From positions 1 to 6,542 of the forward strand of contig DASUZB010000250.1 of assembly GCA_036377075.1 (NCBI GenBank): a stretch of 6,542 nucleotides of DNA, given 5' to 3'. Below, in pieces: positions 5,381-6,542 of this stretch. Made by a program: the position numbers and the translations under genes. This DNA comes from DASUZB01 sp036377075. GTDB taxonomy: Bacteria > Actinomycetota > CALGFH01. The notes under the pieces are model-generated. The model ran no database searches, was not told where the DNA came from, and was given only the letters and a program-made list of their open reading frames with translations. How positions within the stretch are numbered: position 1 is the first letter of the stretch; every line of letters starts with the position of its first letter.

Positions 5381-6542
5381 GGCGGGTCGCGTAGGCGGCC
5401 GCCTCGGCGCGGTTGGCGACCCCGAGCTTGGTGAAGATGTTGCTGACGTGGCGCAGCACGGTGTTGGGGCTGATGAACAGCGCCTCGGCGATCGCCCGGT
5501 TGCTGCGGCCGGCGGCGATCAGGCGCAGCACCTCGACCTCGCGACCGGTCACCCCCGCCGGCCAGCTCGGCGTCGCCGCCGTGGCCGTACGCATGGCGCT
5601 CGCGCGCTCGCCGAGCCCGTGGATGCCGAGCGCCTCCGCGGTGGCGACCGCCTCCTCGATCAGCATGGCGGCCTGCTGGCGGTCCCCCGGCCGGTCCAGG
5701 GCCAGCAGCGCCCTGGCCTGCCCCTCGCGAACCCAGGCGGTCATCGGGTGGGCCTGGATGCGGCCGGCGAGCGCGGCCGCGTGCGCGAAGCGGCCGGCGG
5801 CCTGCTCACGGCGGTCGAGGATGAGGTCGAGCAGCCCCAGGAAGTAGGCCGCCGGACCGAGGTAGAAGGCGCCGAACCGGCCGGTGGCGATGTGGCGGTC
5901 CGCGTACGGCTCCAGCAGCCCGCCTACCCTGGCGGCGCGGCCGGCATCGCCGAGGTGGTGGCAGGCCAGCGCGAGGAAGGCCAGGTTGAGGCTCCACGCC
6001 GGGTCCCTTGGCAGCGCGGCCAGGTCGCCGGCGGCCAGGAGCGCGACCTCCGCCCGAGCGCGGTCGGCGCGGCCGGCCTCGGCGAGCGCAAAGGCTGCGA
6101 CCGCGCGGAAGACCGGCATCGCCGGGAAGCGGGTTGCCCTGTCCTGGTACAGCTCGACGGTCTCGCCGAGGCGGCCCTGCATGAACCGCAGGCAGCCGAC
6201 GACCCCGGGGATGGTAGACCTCGACCGCCTGGCCGCCGGCCCGCCGGCCGATCGCCAGGCCTTGCGCGGCCTGTTCCTCGGCGTCGGCGAAATCGCCGGT
6301 CAGCAGGGCCCTGCCGGCACGGGCCAGCGCGACGAACCTGGCCACGTCCCCCTGGCCCAGCCCGCCAAGCAGCAGCCGGCGGTGGGACGGCCCGCGGATC
6401 AGGTCCGCAAGGGTCCCAAGCAGCGGATGGCCCCGGTCCACCTCGGCGTGCCGGTAGGTACCCACCACCAGCAGCCCGCTGCCCTCAAGCTCCTGGCGCA
6501 CGAAGCGCAGCAGGAGCAGCGATTGCGCGTCGGCCCAGTGCA
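5364..6542 (-). pseudogene. ATPase-type LuxR regulator, partial, with internal deletion and frameshift
   Basis: The gene enters from the right edge, so its start and Walker A motif are outside the window. The first codons read HWADAQSLLLLRF, the Walker B region of a STAND ATPase, then LLVVGTYRHAEVDRGHPLLG and a GLGQGDVARFVALA segment ending near 6320. In intact relatives the GNPFF region, the winged helix and several hundred residues follow. Here the frame passes directly into RAGRALLTGDFADAEEQAAQ of the helical-repeat region, so an in-frame deletion is likely. At CCCCGGGG (6203-6210) the frame then shifts by one base: removing one C joins VEVYHP to GVVGCLRFMQGRLGETVELY. The rest is intact through the repeats to a C-terminal GerE helix-turn-helix, VTGREVEVLRLIAAGRSNRA with SPNTVLRHVSNIFTKLGV, ending at TAG 5366-5364. 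The frameshift alone could be a sequencing error; the missing ATPase part is a stronger sign of inactivation. Confidence 0.85.

Overview
The window is very GC-rich, and its genes use mostly codons ending in G or C. Together with two large ATPase-type LuxR regulators, a class A flavin monooxygenase and an actinobacterial-style methyltransferase, this points to the chromosome of a high-GC actinomycete or a related actinobacterium. I see no mobile element, tRNA, rRNA or CRISPR array.

Left half (1-4416). A complete FAD-dependent monooxygenase on the minus strand (235-1362) is divergent from a complete large LuxR-family regulator on the plus strand (1497-4379, 960 aa). A 134-bp intergenic region lies between them and holds a plausible promoter for the regulator. 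The layout suggests that the regulator controls the monooxygenase, its own gene, or both; this is inference. Downstream of the monooxygenase, 2-205 looks like the decayed 3' end of another minus-strand reading frame with a glycine-zipper-like peptide. A perfect 17-bp hairpin with a 3-nt loop (4380-4416) fills the gap between the regulator's stop codon and the next, convergent gene.

Right half (4418-6542). All genes here are on the minus strand. From upstream to downstream they are: an ATPase-type LuxR regulator that enters from the right edge (5364-6542), a 66-aa zinc-ribbon-like protein (5029-5229), and a SAM-dependent methyltransferase remnant (4418-4964). The regulator and the methyltransferase both look broken. 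The methyltransferase keeps its ribosome-binding site, about 18 N-terminal residues and its C-terminal half, but lacks the central SAM-binding core, and the two parts are in different frames. The regulator runs from the Walker B region directly into the helical-repeat region, missing the rest of the ATPase module, and then has a one-base frameshift at CCCCGGGG. Its stop codon sits inside a 47-nt near-perfect inverted repeat that probably acts as its terminator.

I found no convincing new defence system or other novel multi-gene system. The most interesting signals are the paired core-deletion scars, which share a similar 16-mer, the two unusually strong gene-end hairpins, and the small zinc-ribbon gene with an inverted repeat directly upstream of its ribosome-binding site.
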